This document shows positions 23,811-35,212 of a DNA stretch of 64,000 bases, piece by piece. Origin of the DNA: Saturnia japonica. Its lineage: Eukaryota; Arthropoda; Insecta; Lepidoptera; Saturniidae. Position 1 is the first letter of the stretch. Every line of letters starts with the position of its first letter. A model generated the notes under the pieces. The model searched no databases and was not told where the DNA came from. It was given only the letters and a program-made list of their open reading frames with translations. The stretch lies in assembly GCA_033032175.1 (NCBI GenBank), contig CM065307.1, forward strand, positions 2,480,001 to 2,544,000. Direction: 5' to 3'. Made by a program: the position numbers and the translations under genes.

Positions 23811-25113
23811 CAAGGTGTCCAGAAAGGGTATCGGGTATTTGTAAGTTCAATGAAACAAAAATTATTTGTATGCAATAAAAAAGTTTATTGTTTATTATTA
23901 GCATATGAATTGGAGAATTATTTGGAAAAGATGATGTTATCCAAATGATGACCGTTACGTTGCTGGCACTCTTGTAAACGGAAACGAAGATTGGCGATAA
24001 CACGTTGACACATAGCTATCGATATTGCTGCCATTTCTGACCTGATGTTTTGCTTTAACTGGGTTAGATTTGTCGGATTGTTTTGATAAACCTTACTTTT
24101 AAGGTATCCCCATGCAAAATAGTCAAGCGGGCTAAGGTCGGGGATTCTGGGAGGCCAGTTGATGTTACCCCTTCGCGAAATGACTTTATTAGGGAATAAT
24201 TCGTTAACAACTTCCATTGAGTAATTTGAGGTATGGCAAGTGGCCCCATCTTGCTGGAACTACGTTCCTGAGTTGAAACCTGCAAACTCCTGCAACTCTG
24301 GGACCAAAAAATTTCGCAACATATCGCAATAACGGTCACTATTCACATTAATAGCTCGGCCTCGTTGATCTTCATGAAAATAAGGACCAATTATGCCTTT
24401 AGCAGACATAGCGGCCCAAACAACGACCTTTGGGCTATGCAGGGGTCGTTCATGCTTTCGTCTCGGATTCTCCACTGCCCGGTACCGACAATTCTGCTTA
24501 TTAACATGACCATTCAGGTGAAAATTTGCTTCGTCACTGAACAGTATGTTGTTAAAGTTGTTAAATCGCTGCAGCATTTCGTTCGCAAAATTCAGTCGAT
24601 TAGCATAGTCCGTATCCTTCAATTCTTGAACCAATTGAATTTTATAGGCTTTTAGATGTAAGTCTTTCTTTAAAATCGAATGTAAAGACGATTTTTTGAT
24701 GTTCAACGCTTGGCTTCGCTTTCGGATGGATAAAGACGGATTTTGACGAACCGACGCCTCAACTTCTTCAATTGTTTCTTCATCGCGAACTGAACGAGGA
24801 CGACCAGAGTTTTGAATTTTAACTGTCGCACCTGTATTCTCGAACATCCTGATCCATTTCCTAATGCTATCGTCACTTGGCGCGTGGCGTGTACGATATT
24901 CCGCACGATAGAGACGTTGAGCAGTCACTATTGAATCACCATTACGATAATACGCTCGTACGCAAAATGCGCGATGCGTCCCCGAGTACTGTTCCATCGT
25001 GACTAAAACTCCACAAAATGGCGGACGCCACGAACCCCTCCCCGCACCCTTTAGACGCCCCGTTTAGAATATGGCGCGAAAACAAATACCCGATACCCTT
25101 TCTGGACACCTTG
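23811..25113 (-). mobile_element. DD41D mariner (rosa-type), nearly intact copy
   Basis: 1303-bp element with perfect 32-bp terminal inverted repeats (23811-23842 and 25082-25113; each begins CAAGGTGTCCAGAAAGGGTA at the outer end). The TA target duplication is at 23809-23810 and 25114-25115. One long transposase frame on the minus strand is interrupted by a single stop. The perfect inverted repeats suggest a young insertion. It lies 127 bp from the decayed mariner and appears to have landed in Helitron-like family-A DNA. Confidence 0.9.
23918..24997 (-). pseudogene. DD41D mariner transposase, one nonsense codon
   Basis: Reads as 359 codons from the Met at 24997 to the stop at 23918-23920 in one frame, with only a TAG at 24260-24262 (codon 246). 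Relatives have Trp directly before FQQDGATCHT, so TGG to TAG is the simplest explanation. N-terminal helix-turn-helix half (residues 1-110) with a GRPR linker at 65-68. Catalytic residues are present: D155 (FSDEANF), D250 (QQDGATCHT) and D292 (LSPLDYFAWG), with 41 residues between the last two, hence DD41D. The C-terminus has the QRNGHHLDNIIF tail typical of this group. As written it makes a 245-residue protein lacking two catalytic residues. Confidence 0.88.
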
Positions 25114-25294
25114 TATATTATACCTATACTTTAATAGGCATTTAGTAAAAAAACAGAAAGTTCAATTTTGTTATTTGTATAGATTTAGTGACATCCACCT
25201 TATTGTGCTTTATAGGATTAATGAAAACTTGTACTGACAATAGAAACTCCCTAGAAATCGCAGTTGCTTTTATGATATACCTTCCAGACCGTCA

Positions 25295-25612
25295 TCTAGT
25301 ACGTGAAGAAAAACTTTCGGTACCTTTTTAAGCGTATCACGTGCATGGAAGACTGTGATATTTGGCATGGTTAAAGTTTATATGGAGTAGGTGTGCAGAA
25401 ACCTATAATTTATCTATAATATATGTTACTAATATATATAAATTAAATAATTTAATACTGCGTAGCCAAACCAACCAGTTCCATTGAACTTAGACCCACC
25501 AAAATATTGACATTGTCACTCATCGAAAAGTGACAGCAAGTGAGGTATAATACTCATTGTACGTACAAAAAAAAGTCGCTGGTCAAATTTCGACCTTAGG
25601 GCGATCGCTAGT
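25295..25612 (+). mobile_element. Helitron-like element, family C
   Basis: CTTTCGGTACCTTTTTAAGC, GATATTTGGCATGGTTAAAG, TTTATATGGAGTAGG, CGAAAAGTGACAGCAAGTGA, AAAAGTCGCTGGTCAAATTT, ending GGGCGATCGCTAGT. No coding. Confidence 0.68.
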
Positions 25613-25986
25613 ATTAAGTATTATAGTACATTGCTGAGTTTGAATAAAGAAAAACTAACACGTCACTATAGGCCATTACGTATACAAGTTTATTACAAAA
25701 CACAAGTCTAAAATCGGTGACATTTGTCCAAACTTCGCACGCAAGCGGTCGCCACGTCCCATCCGGATCTCTCATAAAACCTCCCGTGTGCCGTGACGGA
25801 TCACCGGATTATCCGGGAAACACACTGCACCGGATGCCGGAGTGTTTCCGCCACGGTCGATGTAAACGCCAGGAAGTTTCAAATCGACTAGCTACCCTAT
25901 CATAGGCCTTTGAGTAGGACGATTTCGGAAATGCTGATGGGTATCTGGGTCGCCTCTTCATATGTCAAATAAGCTGATATAATAAT

Positions 25987-26580
25987 ACTAGCTGAACCCT
26001 TGTGAATTCGTCTGCATCATGTAAGAGAGAAAGGGTTAGAGAGAGTGAGTCGTAGGCACTGTATTATTAGGTACCGACCGCCTCCCACATTATTCTACAT
26101 AACAAATATGCGCTCGCGATACTTGTTACCAATATTTTGCTGATGAGTTATTTTAAAACTGTGATATCTCCTAAGATATTCATTGAAATCAAATGATGTA
26201 CAGAGCAAATTTGTTAAAAATTAAATAGTTGTGATGAATAACGTATTTATTTCGATAAGGATTAACACCATATATATAAAAACAACTTCGCAAATAATTC
26301 ATTATTTGAGAACAAATTTTACTACCATAACAAAGGTTATATTGAGTAAATCTTAAAAGAATGGAAGTTCACAAAGAAATAAAATTTGCCCGTTTTTCCA
26401 ACATTTTTCATTGATGCTCCGATCTTATTGATCATAGCGTGATGTTATATAGCCAGACCTAAACCTATCGATAAACCTATCCAAAACTGAAACATTTTTT
26501 TCCATTGGAACCAGTAGTTCCTGAGATTAGCGAGTTTAATCAAACAAACAAACTCTTTAGATTTATAATATAAGTATAGA
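25987..26580 (-). mobile_element. Helitron-like element, family B
   Basis: Minus-strand copy. The plus-strand left edge ACTAGCTGAACCC is the reversed CTAGT 3' end; then AAAGGGTTAGAGAGAGTGAG, CTCCTAAGATATTCATTGAA and CCATTGGAACCAGTAGTTCC; right edge TATAAGTATAGA is the reversed TC 5' end. Confidence 0.75.
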
Positions 26581-27129
26581 TACTAAAATATATTGATTCA
26601 ACCTTTAATTACAAATTTAAATTAGTTGTTAATCATAAAACCCTTTAAACGATCTCAATGGAAAGTTTTCAAAGAGGATCGCTTGCTCGGCTGTAAAGTG
26701 ATTGCGAAGGGCTGTAAGCAAGAAAGATAACACGGAAATTGTTCCTAACTAAAAACAGACGGAGCCAGGAGACTGTTCTAAGTTGTTCCAGTGAGTATCA
26801 GGATTACACGCTTGGCTTGTTTTATCTGACTTCATCCCCTAAGCTTTTATGGCGATAAAATATTTTCTTACTTTTCCTTGTTTTTACTATAATACCACTG
26901 TGCTTTACAAAATGTCTGGGTACAAATAATAATATCGTGGTGGTGGTTTAGATCGGCGGAATATCATTTCGAATGTTCGCAGGTTTTAAATTCGGCAAAA
27001 ACCAATATTTTTTTTTTAATTCGCGTATGTATACAATTAATAAAATTGAAGTGTCTGTTTGTAATGTCAAAATAACAGTTTTTTACCAAATGCATAAGAA
27101 AATATATTACGATACCTATAACAAACAGA

Positions 27130-27498
27130 CCATTTTGATAATTTTTGTCTGTCTGTTTGTTTGTTCCGGGTAATCTCCGAAACGGTTAGATTGATTTTGA
27201 AAGGACTTTTATTTTAGAAAAAGAATTAGGGTTCCGCAAAATAAAAAAACTGGTCATGGTGAATCAATTTGTACGCTTAAATGGCTTGTTCTGAGTAAAC
27301 CATAAGAGATATAGCAAATTAATGTACTGCATAATCATAGGCATTAAAAAGACCTACAAAAAAGTTCGGAAGATTATATCTATCTTTTATGGAACACCCA
27401 CAATTAGCATTTTTGTCTTTAAAATAACTGGGAGCTGAGGAGCAAGATTGGCGCGGGCATCCTGTAGTCCACGAAAGCGAAGCCACGGGCACAGCTAG
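27130..27498 (+). mobile_element. Helitron-like element, family A, complete 3' end
   Basis: GTTCCGGGTAATCTCCGAAA through GGTCATGGTGAATCAATTTG, CACCCACAATTAGCATTTTT and GCATCCTGTAGTCCACGAAA to GCCACGGGCACAGCTAG, ending with CTAG at 27495-27498 followed by T, as Helitrons do. Confidence 0.72.
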
Positions 27499-27509
27499 TG
27501 TTTAATAAC

Positions 27510-27858
27510 ACTAGCGATCGCCCTAAGATCAAAATTCGACCAGCGACTTTTTGATCATAGACTATTTTCTGTTTGACATTTGCAGTATTCATAAACAATG
27601 AGTATTATCTACATCACTTGCTGTCACTTTTCGTTGAGTGACAATGTCTATATTGATATTGATAATGGTATTGATTGGCTTAGGATTTGCAGTATTAATT
27701 AATTTAATTTGTATATTAGTAACAGTTATTATAGATAAATTTTAGCTTTCTGCCCTTCTCCATATAACCTTTAACCATGCCAAATCTCAGTCTTCCGTGC
27801 ACGCAATACGCTTAAAAGGGGGTAGAAAGCTTGTGCTTCACGTATTAATATATAGATT
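27510..27858 (-). mobile_element. Helitron-like element, family C
   Basis: Plus strand left edge ACTAGCGATCGCCCTAAGAT is the reversed 3' end; then CGACCAGCGACTTTTTGATC, ACTTGCTGTCACTTTTCGTT, CATATAACCTTTAACCATGC, TCTTCCGTGCACGCAATACG. Confidence 0.68.
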
Positions 27859-28067
27859 TTTTGTAGTTCCACTATGTGTGGGGAAAATATAGAAATATAT
27901 ATATACAGACTTCTATGGTGATTAAATGCCTCTTTGCCCAACAGTGGGGCAAATACGGGCTATCATTATTATAACACAATATCTCTTTGTCTGTTACTGT
28001 CCTTCTGACTCGAGAATCACTTATCCAAATTGCATATTTTTATATTTTGAAGTATAATATCCACCCA

Positions 28068-28323
28068 ACTACATACATACATACCATCACGCCTGTATAC
28101 CCCGAAGGGTTAGACAGAGGTGTACTTAATGTACACCCACAGTTCACCGGGTATCCTTATAGGTTCCATGTAATAGGAGGCGAGCCTGTTGCCATTGATC
28201 GAACACAAAGCCACCCTCAGAGTTGTTACTGAGAATTCCATAGAAAAACCTTTAATCGACCTGGGAATCGAATCCAGGACATCGAACATAACAGTCGCAC
28301 TTAAGACCACTAGGCTAATGAGG
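28068..28323 (-). mobile_element. tRNA-derived SINE, best preserved copy
   Basis: Minus strand: CCTCATTAGCCTAGTGGTCT (box A), GGATTCGATTCCCAGG (box B), then the same body as the other two copies and a TATG-repeat tail (plus-strand ACATACATACATACC at 28071-28085). The tRNA-like head makes it a SINE, not a tRNA gene. Confidence 0.8.
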
Positions 28324-29649
28324 AAATTAAATAAATAATTAATTAAATAATTGGGATAAAATTGCCGACAGCGTTTTCATTTTAAGTTCGTTGTCTTAGC
28401 TATAAATATCGAATTGTGTGAGATGAAAGGATCTAAAAATAATTCTGAGATATCGTATAACTATGGTTTATATTAAAGCGACAGACAGAATCATTTTAAA
28501 TTGCAATAGCCGCGCCCGCGACTCCATAACTATGCACTTATCACGTAGCACAGTATTTTATGGGAACCAATTTTGTGACATCCTTCTTTATTACAGTTTC
28601 CTAAAGTTTGAATCGATTCAAATGCGAGAGTAAAACTCCCGCGTGTCAATTATAATGCCATAGTTCTCGAGTAAACAATTTTTGAAAATTGATTGCATTT
28701 TTGTCCACACAAAGCATATATTATTGGTGATAGCCAAAATTTAAAAGGCTTTCAAAGATTTTCAATTTCATTTAGTTTTATATTTTCGTCGTTGCCTGAA
28801 TTACATAACGTGTGTCCTTTTTTCCCGGTCGTGAATTGTTCCTTTATCGATCGCCATTGTTTATCGTCCCTTCGTGTTGCGGCGTAAGTACACCAAAATA
28901 CAAACCGGAAGCAGACATTTTAAAAATATAAACAGCTATACATCTTTAGTATTTCGAAATTGTAAAAACTACGATTTATTATTTATCACGCTATTTGTAA
29001 TTTTATTCAATCGATAATAATTATATAGCATAATTATTTTAAAAGCAAAACAACAACTTTTATCATTCCAACATTATTACTAACATCGAAACTCAATACA
29101 TATGATGAAATTTGTGAATAAAACATGTACATTACATAATTTGATATATATTAATTTAAATACCCCTAACAATATTAATCCGTAATTGACAGGCTACAAG
29201 ACACTTCAGTGAGAAATCCTTTTAGAAAAAAGTAAGGGAAACTTTTAATGAGATATAAAAAAGATAAATTAATATTTTAATACAACTGGTAACACTCACA
29301 TACGCGTAATATGTTTATCCTAAAATATATTTACCCAACCCCTAAATCCTGAATTAATTAAACATTGTTTAAACAAGGTCAGCTAATACATTCATTACGC
29401 AACAACCGGGGGAGTCTTCCGTCTTGCTAATTAACATGTAATTAGACATTTTGTTAACACGGTAATTATTTACTGTTTCTTATTGTCTTTATAGCTAGTT
29501 AAAAATTGACCTCGGTGGAAGTTTGACTCGCTTATATAGACAATAAGAATGTGTGATCGAAATTTTGAGACATTTTTTTTATTTATATGTTTGTAACATA
29601 TCCACAGATTTTAGACAAAACAATTTTTAACCAAAAAGAAAACCCAATT
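28324..29649. other. Non-coding DNA
   Basis: No repeats or genes recognised. The 64-codon frame at 28693-28887 has a GTAAGT just downstream but no familiar protein motif. Confidence 0.5.
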
Positions 29650-29768
29650 TCGTTGAGGTTGAAGATCCAATACCTATGAAATTAAAATAAGACTACTCTT
29701 GAGGTATCCCCTACCAAAAAAAAGAATCATCGAAATCTATTGATAAATGAAGAAGTTCCATACAAGTC
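29650..29768 (-). repeat. Dispersed repeat D
   Basis: TTGAGGTTGAAGATCCAATA, ATGAAATTAAAATAAGAC, CTTGAGGTATCCCCTACC and AAAGAATCATCGAAATC. Confidence 0.65.
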
Positions 29769-29794
29769 TTCTCACACACATAATAATAATGCTG

Positions 29795-30185
29795 TGTGGG
29801 GGGACCGCTTCAGGGCTTAGCCCTTTTGCAGTGGCAATCTTCTCCACCCGTAATGACGGGCGTGTCTTTTGTAAAGATCACGCGTAGATGTACGCGTGAC
29901 CTGTTGGATTCTCCCCTTTTCCCGCGCCTCTCAATCCGGCGTGGGTGCACGGACGAGTTGGCGCGCATGAGGCTTCAGTATTTTTCTTTTGCATCTCGGA
30001 TACAAATTTTCCATTTCATCTGGAGGTCTGGTGTGTAGCGGCGCTATGTTTCGGAGGTGAACATGCGCCGACATGTCCGCTCTTCGGAACATGTTCGTTG
30101 TCAGGCTGCTTACAAATTTGCGTGGTCCGTAAGCGCGTCTGGAGTTCCGTACACCGGCACGGACCGGGCGCTCCGAAGAAGTTAT
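29795..30185. other. GC-rich island of unknown class
   Basis: Roughly 390 bp distinctly richer in G+C than its neighbours (TGTGGGGGGACCGCTTCAGG, GTGGGTGCACGGACGAGTTG, CACCGGCACGGACCGGGCGC). Open frames exist on both strands (e.g. 29931-30371 minus) but none resembles a known protein. Could be the 3'UTR of a LINE read on the minus strand, ending at AATAATAATG near 29790. Confidence 0.35.
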
Positions 30186-30789
30186 ATATAAAAATAAAAT
30201 ATATATAAAAATAGCTGCGTGTCCTTGACAACTAGATAACAATACTGTATAAATATGTGCGAGTGTGTGTGAGTGATGTTGCCAAGGAAGATAAATTTTT
30301 TTTTTTGATAATTTATTATTTTTGGAACGAAGTTCCATAAGGGGGTTGTGGAGAGGTACCCTAGCCGGCAAAAAACGCCCGTAACGATAAAAAAGCGTAA
30401 GACTTTTATGTATAGTTTATATATGAAGGCTATACAGTATCTAATATATAGTCTATGTGATGACTGTTATTTCATTCATGTAAATAGCTGTTTCTTTGTA
30501 TATTATTATTATATATTTTTATAGATAATTGTAAATAAAATAAAGGTGTTAAGATAATTTTGTAAAGTAGATTTTTTGATTTTTATCGTTAAAAAAATCA
30601 TAATAAAAAATGTATACCCGAATAATTATTTTCTTTATACCTCGAATAGAACTTGAAATTAATATTTTATAATAAAGAACTTCGTTCGTATCTGGTGTCC
30701 CACGACACCACACGGTTTTTTTTTTTTAATATAGTGGTATTCTCCAGTAGAGTAGTCGTTAATCTATCACCATGTCATTAAAAAAATGA
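30186..30789. other. AT-rich tract with two hairpins
   Basis: No gene seen. Perfect short hairpins: TGGAACGAAGTTCCA (30323-30337) and TGGTGTCCCACGACACCA (30693-30710). Between them long A/T runs and AATAAAATAAAGG (about 30535). Possibly the remains of a repeat, class unknown. Confidence 0.4.
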
Positions 30790-31112
30790 TTTATATTTGA
30801 AACTAGCTGGTACCCGCGACTTCGTCTGCGTATTATTGCATATACACAGACAGATCTCGGAACCCGACAAACGAAAAGAAAATCAAAAATGGATTTTATT
30901 ATATTTGTAGGATAACACTAGTTAAACTATGGCTTTTACCGGGATAAAAAGTACTCTATATGTTATTCCAGGTCATAGACTATCTGTCTGCCAAATTTCA
31001 TTCAAATCTGTTCAGCCGTTTTTGCGTGATTGAGTAACAAACTTCCAAACATTCACACATCCAATCATCTAAACATACAACACTTTCACATTTATTATGT
31101 TAGTAGGATGAA
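30790..31112 (+). mobile_element. LINE-type 3' tail (family I)
   Basis: TACCCGCGACTTCGTCTGCG, GGGATAAAAAGTACTCTATA, CAAATTTCATTCAAATCTGT, TCAGCCGTTTTTGCGTGATT, then CATTTATTATGTTAGTAGGA. Very common layout in Lepidoptera, thought to be LINE-derived; class assignment is from memory. Confidence 0.55.
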
Positions 31113-32295
31113 GGAAGGACGGAATTCCAATTACATTTACATACCAATTTTCAACTGGATTAAACTAACTAACTTATATCTGCCATCCATCCTTTGGTTC
31201 TCTTTTGCTTTTTATTGTAACTTACTATACCTATCCTCAACGGTTCCGATGTTGTAACCCATTTTGGAATTTAGATTTTGGGACACTAAATTATCCAGGA
31301 TTCCTTATAGTTTTCAAACTGGAACCATACCACGATCTCTTTCAGTGTTTGCAGATCATTACATAGGGTCGTTTCGAGAGGGTCGTGGCTGCGGATAAAG
31401 AAGGGAAAATGGGTTGAGACACTTTTTAATTTTCACAGATAAAGACGAATTGTCTATTAAACAATGTTATTATTTATTATACTTGTATAAACACGTTAAA
31501 AATGGCACGCGTGCGTGGTACTTCGGAGCACAGTGGCCGACGAACTCTTTTTTCTGAGGTAGGGACGAGAGCGGGAGGAAATGTGTGGGAATTTAGGGTA
31601 TATGTAAAAAGAATCTTATAAATACATATGATAGATAAAGGAGATGACTACAATATATAATAATATTTATTTCTATTCGGCGCAACCAAGGGTAGTTTCA
31701 AGTTGTGCTATTTTTAGAAATTTATTGTTTGTTTACGATACTCGAAGTGGTAAAGTTTCAATGTGTGCGTGTTCCGCGCGACCACGACTCCTTAATCCTT
31801 ATTACTTTCTACGAATTAATACTCAACGTTTGTAGTAAGTTCTAGATTTTTTCAGATATATAAGTAGTGTACGACGATAATGCATTTTTAAACTATACGT
31901 ATTATATTATTGCTCAAGCTATTATTAGCTAATCGAAAAGCCGTTTGCGAAATGATTCCAATTTATCAAATTATACGTGTAATAATAATTACAATTAATT
32001 AAAACTCAACAGTCTTCCAACGCATCACCACGCGTTTTTCACAACAATATACGTATAAGTTTGAGCGCAAAGTTACTTTGAACAACTCCCACCTGTGTAT
32101 AGGGTAGGGTAGGGCTACCACGCTCACTTATCACTTTATCAACCATTTGTATAACAATAGTGGAAAATAGTGTGAAAAATAGTATAGGTAACAGTAAAAT
32201 ATGAAAATCTCTGCATCTCAACAAAATAAATAGTAAAATAATAAATTACAATTATAATTCATATTTATTTCGAGATATTTAAAAATATTTATGAA
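31113..32295. other. Non-coding DNA
   Basis: Nothing recognised. A GC-richer patch lies at 31498-31580 (GGCACGCGTGCGTGGTAC). Confidence 0.5.
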
Positions 32296-32790
32296 CTAGC
32301 TTTGCCCGCGGCTTTGCTCACGTGGACTACAGAATGCCATAGATCTGGCACACGCGCGAATTCTGCTCCCCCTCTCTAGTTTATTTTAACGAAAAGAATG
32401 CTTTTTGCTTTTTTTTTTTGTTTTTGCTTTTTGTGGCTTAGATGAAAACATATTATAGATGTACTGACTTTTTTGTAGGTCTTTTTAACGTCTACAATTA
32501 TATATTATATTAATTTGATATATCTCTTATGGTTAACTCAGCGTAAGCCATTTAAGCGCCCGAATTGATTCACCATTAGCAGTTTTTTATTTTATTTGCG
32601 CGGATCCCTAATTCTTTTTCTAAAATAAAAGTAGCCTAAATTACTCCATATAACATTGGCTATCTATCAGTGAAAGATACGTCAAAATCGGTCCAACCGT
32701 TTCAGAGATTATCCGAAACAAACAGAAAGATAGACAGACAAAAAATTTTAAACGGATTTTAGTTGTAAACTTCGTATGTACTTTCATATG
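32296..32790 (-). mobile_element. Helitron-like element, family A
   Basis: Left edge CTAGCTTTGCCCGCGGCTTT, then CACGTGGACTACAGAATGCC, CTCTTATGGTTAACTCAGCG, AAAATCGGTCCAACCGTTTC, and AGAAAGATAGACAGAC at the far end. Confidence 0.7.
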
Positions 32791-32878
32791 AATTTAGTAA
32801 TAAGCTGTTATTTTGAGATCACAAGCAGGCAATTCAATTTTATTAATTGTATAGATGGCTCTCTTTTGTATAAATCTG

Positions 32879-33425
32879 AACTAATACTATAAAGTCGAAG
32901 AGTTTGTTTGTTTGCTTGAACGCGCTAATCTCAGGAATAGAAAAAATATTTCAGTGTTGGATAGCTCATTTATCTAGAAAGGCTATATAACATCACGCTA
33001 CGACTAATTGGAGCGGGGCATCAATGAAAAATATTACAATAACGGGGAAAATGTATTCCTTTTAGAGCGTCCATTGTGTACGGTGCGTAAATGGTTGGGT
33101 TACGCAACAATCATGTGTTAAAAGAAACAATTCCGTTTCATTAAAAAAAAATATTAAAAAAGTCCGCGAGTAGCAAATGTTTATTTTTTATGGTTGACTG
33201 AATATAACATTTGTTCTAAAATAATGCGAAGATGTTTTTATAAACATAGTATTCTATGGTATGGAATCCTTATCGAAATAAATACGTTCTTCATCACAAG
33301 TATTTAATTTTAATTGATTTCAATGAATATCATAAGAGATATCATATTTTTAAAATAACTCCATTATATTATAGGTGTTTACGACCCACTCTGTCTAACA
33401 CTTCGCAGACGAAGTTGTGCGAGTC
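32879..33425 (+). mobile_element. Helitron-like element, family B, diverged
   Basis: ACTAATACTATAAAGTCGAA, GAACGCGCTAATCTCAGGAA, AACATCACGCTACGACTAAT, CTTATCGAAATAAATACG, and a 3' region GCAGACGAAGTTGTGCGAG without a clear CTAG. Confidence 0.7.
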
Positions 33426-33734
33426 ATTCATAAAATCGTAGGTTGTAAGCTGTATCGCGTCGGTGGATCCTTGCAAGTGTTGGAGCAGTCCAAGGTACAT
33501 TGTATTTACTCCAGCTCCATCGAGTTTATGAACATCGTTTTTTTGATCGTATCGTTTTTCTACAATTTACCCAGAGTAGCCGAAAGTCTCCACTTTTCGA
33601 TTCGGTTAGGACGCTACGCCCGCATAATAAAATTGTAACATAGGTACTGGTAGGAATCTTTTTACCCGGCCGCACAAAAGGAGGGTTATGTTTTTCGAGC
33701 GTATGTATGTATATATGCATGCACAATTATACTC

Positions 33735-33930
33735 TCACTAAAAGCAATTTGAAAACTTAAAAAATGTTGTTATCAGCATGTTTAAAAAAAAGAGATAGGA
33801 AATTACAGCGTAAGCCGGAAACTCTGTTGTCAAAAAAGGATAAAAGCTTCTTCTCGTTCACGTCGGTATCAAGAAGAAAGTGAAGTAAGGGCAGTTGCAT
33901 CTACTTATAAAATATCATTGAATATACTTC
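33735..33930 (+). repeat. Dispersed repeat F
   Basis: AAAGCAATTTGAAAACTTAA, TAAGCCGGAAACTCTGTTGT, CAAAAAAGGATAAAAGC, CATCTACTTATAAAATATCA. Lacks the middle GTGAATGGTGGG part. Confidence 0.55.
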
Positions 33931-34369
33931 ACTTCTCACTTCACTTCCAACAGTACACTAATTATTTGAAATTTAAATTAGTAATCGATTAAAAATTACA
34001 AAGCTTTTGTTTACGAAATTGATGAATTAAATTAAAATTCTTCAAAAGTTTAGAGTAAAGAAAATCGGACAGCCCTACCTTATACATTACAGTTTTGCTT
34101 ACCAAAAGTTATCGTTCGCTTTTACTTTAACAAGATCTGGATAAGAACTTGTTCTATTTAAAGTTTATTCCGCTTAGGTATATTTTTGTACAAGCTTTCG
34201 TAAGTCAGTTTTAAATTGCCTATAATACTTGGTGAAACCGTGGGCGAGATTTTGCGGTTTTATTTATTGACTCAAGACGATTATAATTATAAACGTTAAT
34301 GATTCTTCATCCACACACATATAGAAACATCTATACTATATATAATTAGATAAAGCAGTTCGCGAGGGC

Positions 34370-34560
34370 TTCGACTTCCGACTTACGTAACAAAAATCAA
34401 TATTTAAGGCTAGCTGGAAATCGTAGCCCAATGTTTCGTAGCCTATATTATTCCTCATGAATCATATAAAAACAGTTTTTTTTATCCGACTCTACCAGTC
34501 CAGAGATTAAGAGATTAGCGTGTTTAAACAAACAAACAAAAAAACTTTTCTGCTGTATTA
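34370..34560 (-). mobile_element. Helitron-like fragment, B-related subfamily
   Basis: GGCTTCGACTTCCGACTTAC, AATCAATATTTAAGGCTAGC and ATTAGCGTGTTTAAACAAAC, the reverse of the 5' part of 15443-16010. Confidence 0.55.
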
Positions 34561-34621
34561 AATATTTAGTAGTTAATAATTTAGTATTTAGTATATTTCT
34601 ATATAAATATATATAAAAAGA

Positions 34622-34693
34622 TGACTGACTGACTGACTGACTGACATATAAACGCACAGCCCAAACTACTAAAAACCCCCCCCCCCCCCCCCC
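34622..34693. repeat. (GACT)n tract and an 18-base poly-C run
   Basis: Six GACT units at 34622-34645, a 30-base spacer ending CCAAACTACTAAAAA, then 18 consecutive C at 34676-34693. Strand asymmetry here is extreme for this AT-rich DNA. The GACT part followed by AACGCACAGCCCAAACTACT is a known style of lepidopteran repeat end. Confidence 0.85.
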
Positions 34694-35212
34694 TGACTAA
34701 CAGTTGGCCGGCAAATATTAGCCTGTCAATTAATCGTAATAGATCACACAATTAAAATTTCTTTTAAGGTTTTGGACTGACGGCTTAAGCCAACTGCGAG
34801 TGTGTTCCTCGGCGACCCGAGTCTCAGTCGATAAGTATCAGCCGAACAGTCCGTAACCTCAAGGGTAAATCAAACACACACTTGCAGTTACCAGTACATT
34901 ATGTGAATTGACGATTTGCTGCAGTGTTGGAATGCCAGCTACCGAATATTGCCATCCGGCAGTCACCTGCTAGTACGTGGGCATAGACAATTAACAGAGC
35001 CCACATTCGACCACTGATGTTAGACAAGAATCCCTTAGAAGACCGACTGTTCAGACAAAAGACTGCAGGTAAACTCTAAGTCAATGGGGCACTTAAGGTT
35101 AGGACCGTGAAAATTTGCTCGCGGACTCCGTTTATACTGTAGATGGCAGTAAGGAAGAATTTTTGGAAATTCATTTCTTAATATATTTAAAAAGGGCATG
35201 AAAGTTCGTATA

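Noticed and set aside
24365..24655. 96-codon plus-strand frame
   Set aside because: Antisense to the DD41D transposase.
28240..28323. tRNA gene on the minus strand
   Set aside because: Boxes A and B are there, but the cloverleaf is poor and the SINE body and tail follow directly, with two relatives in the window.
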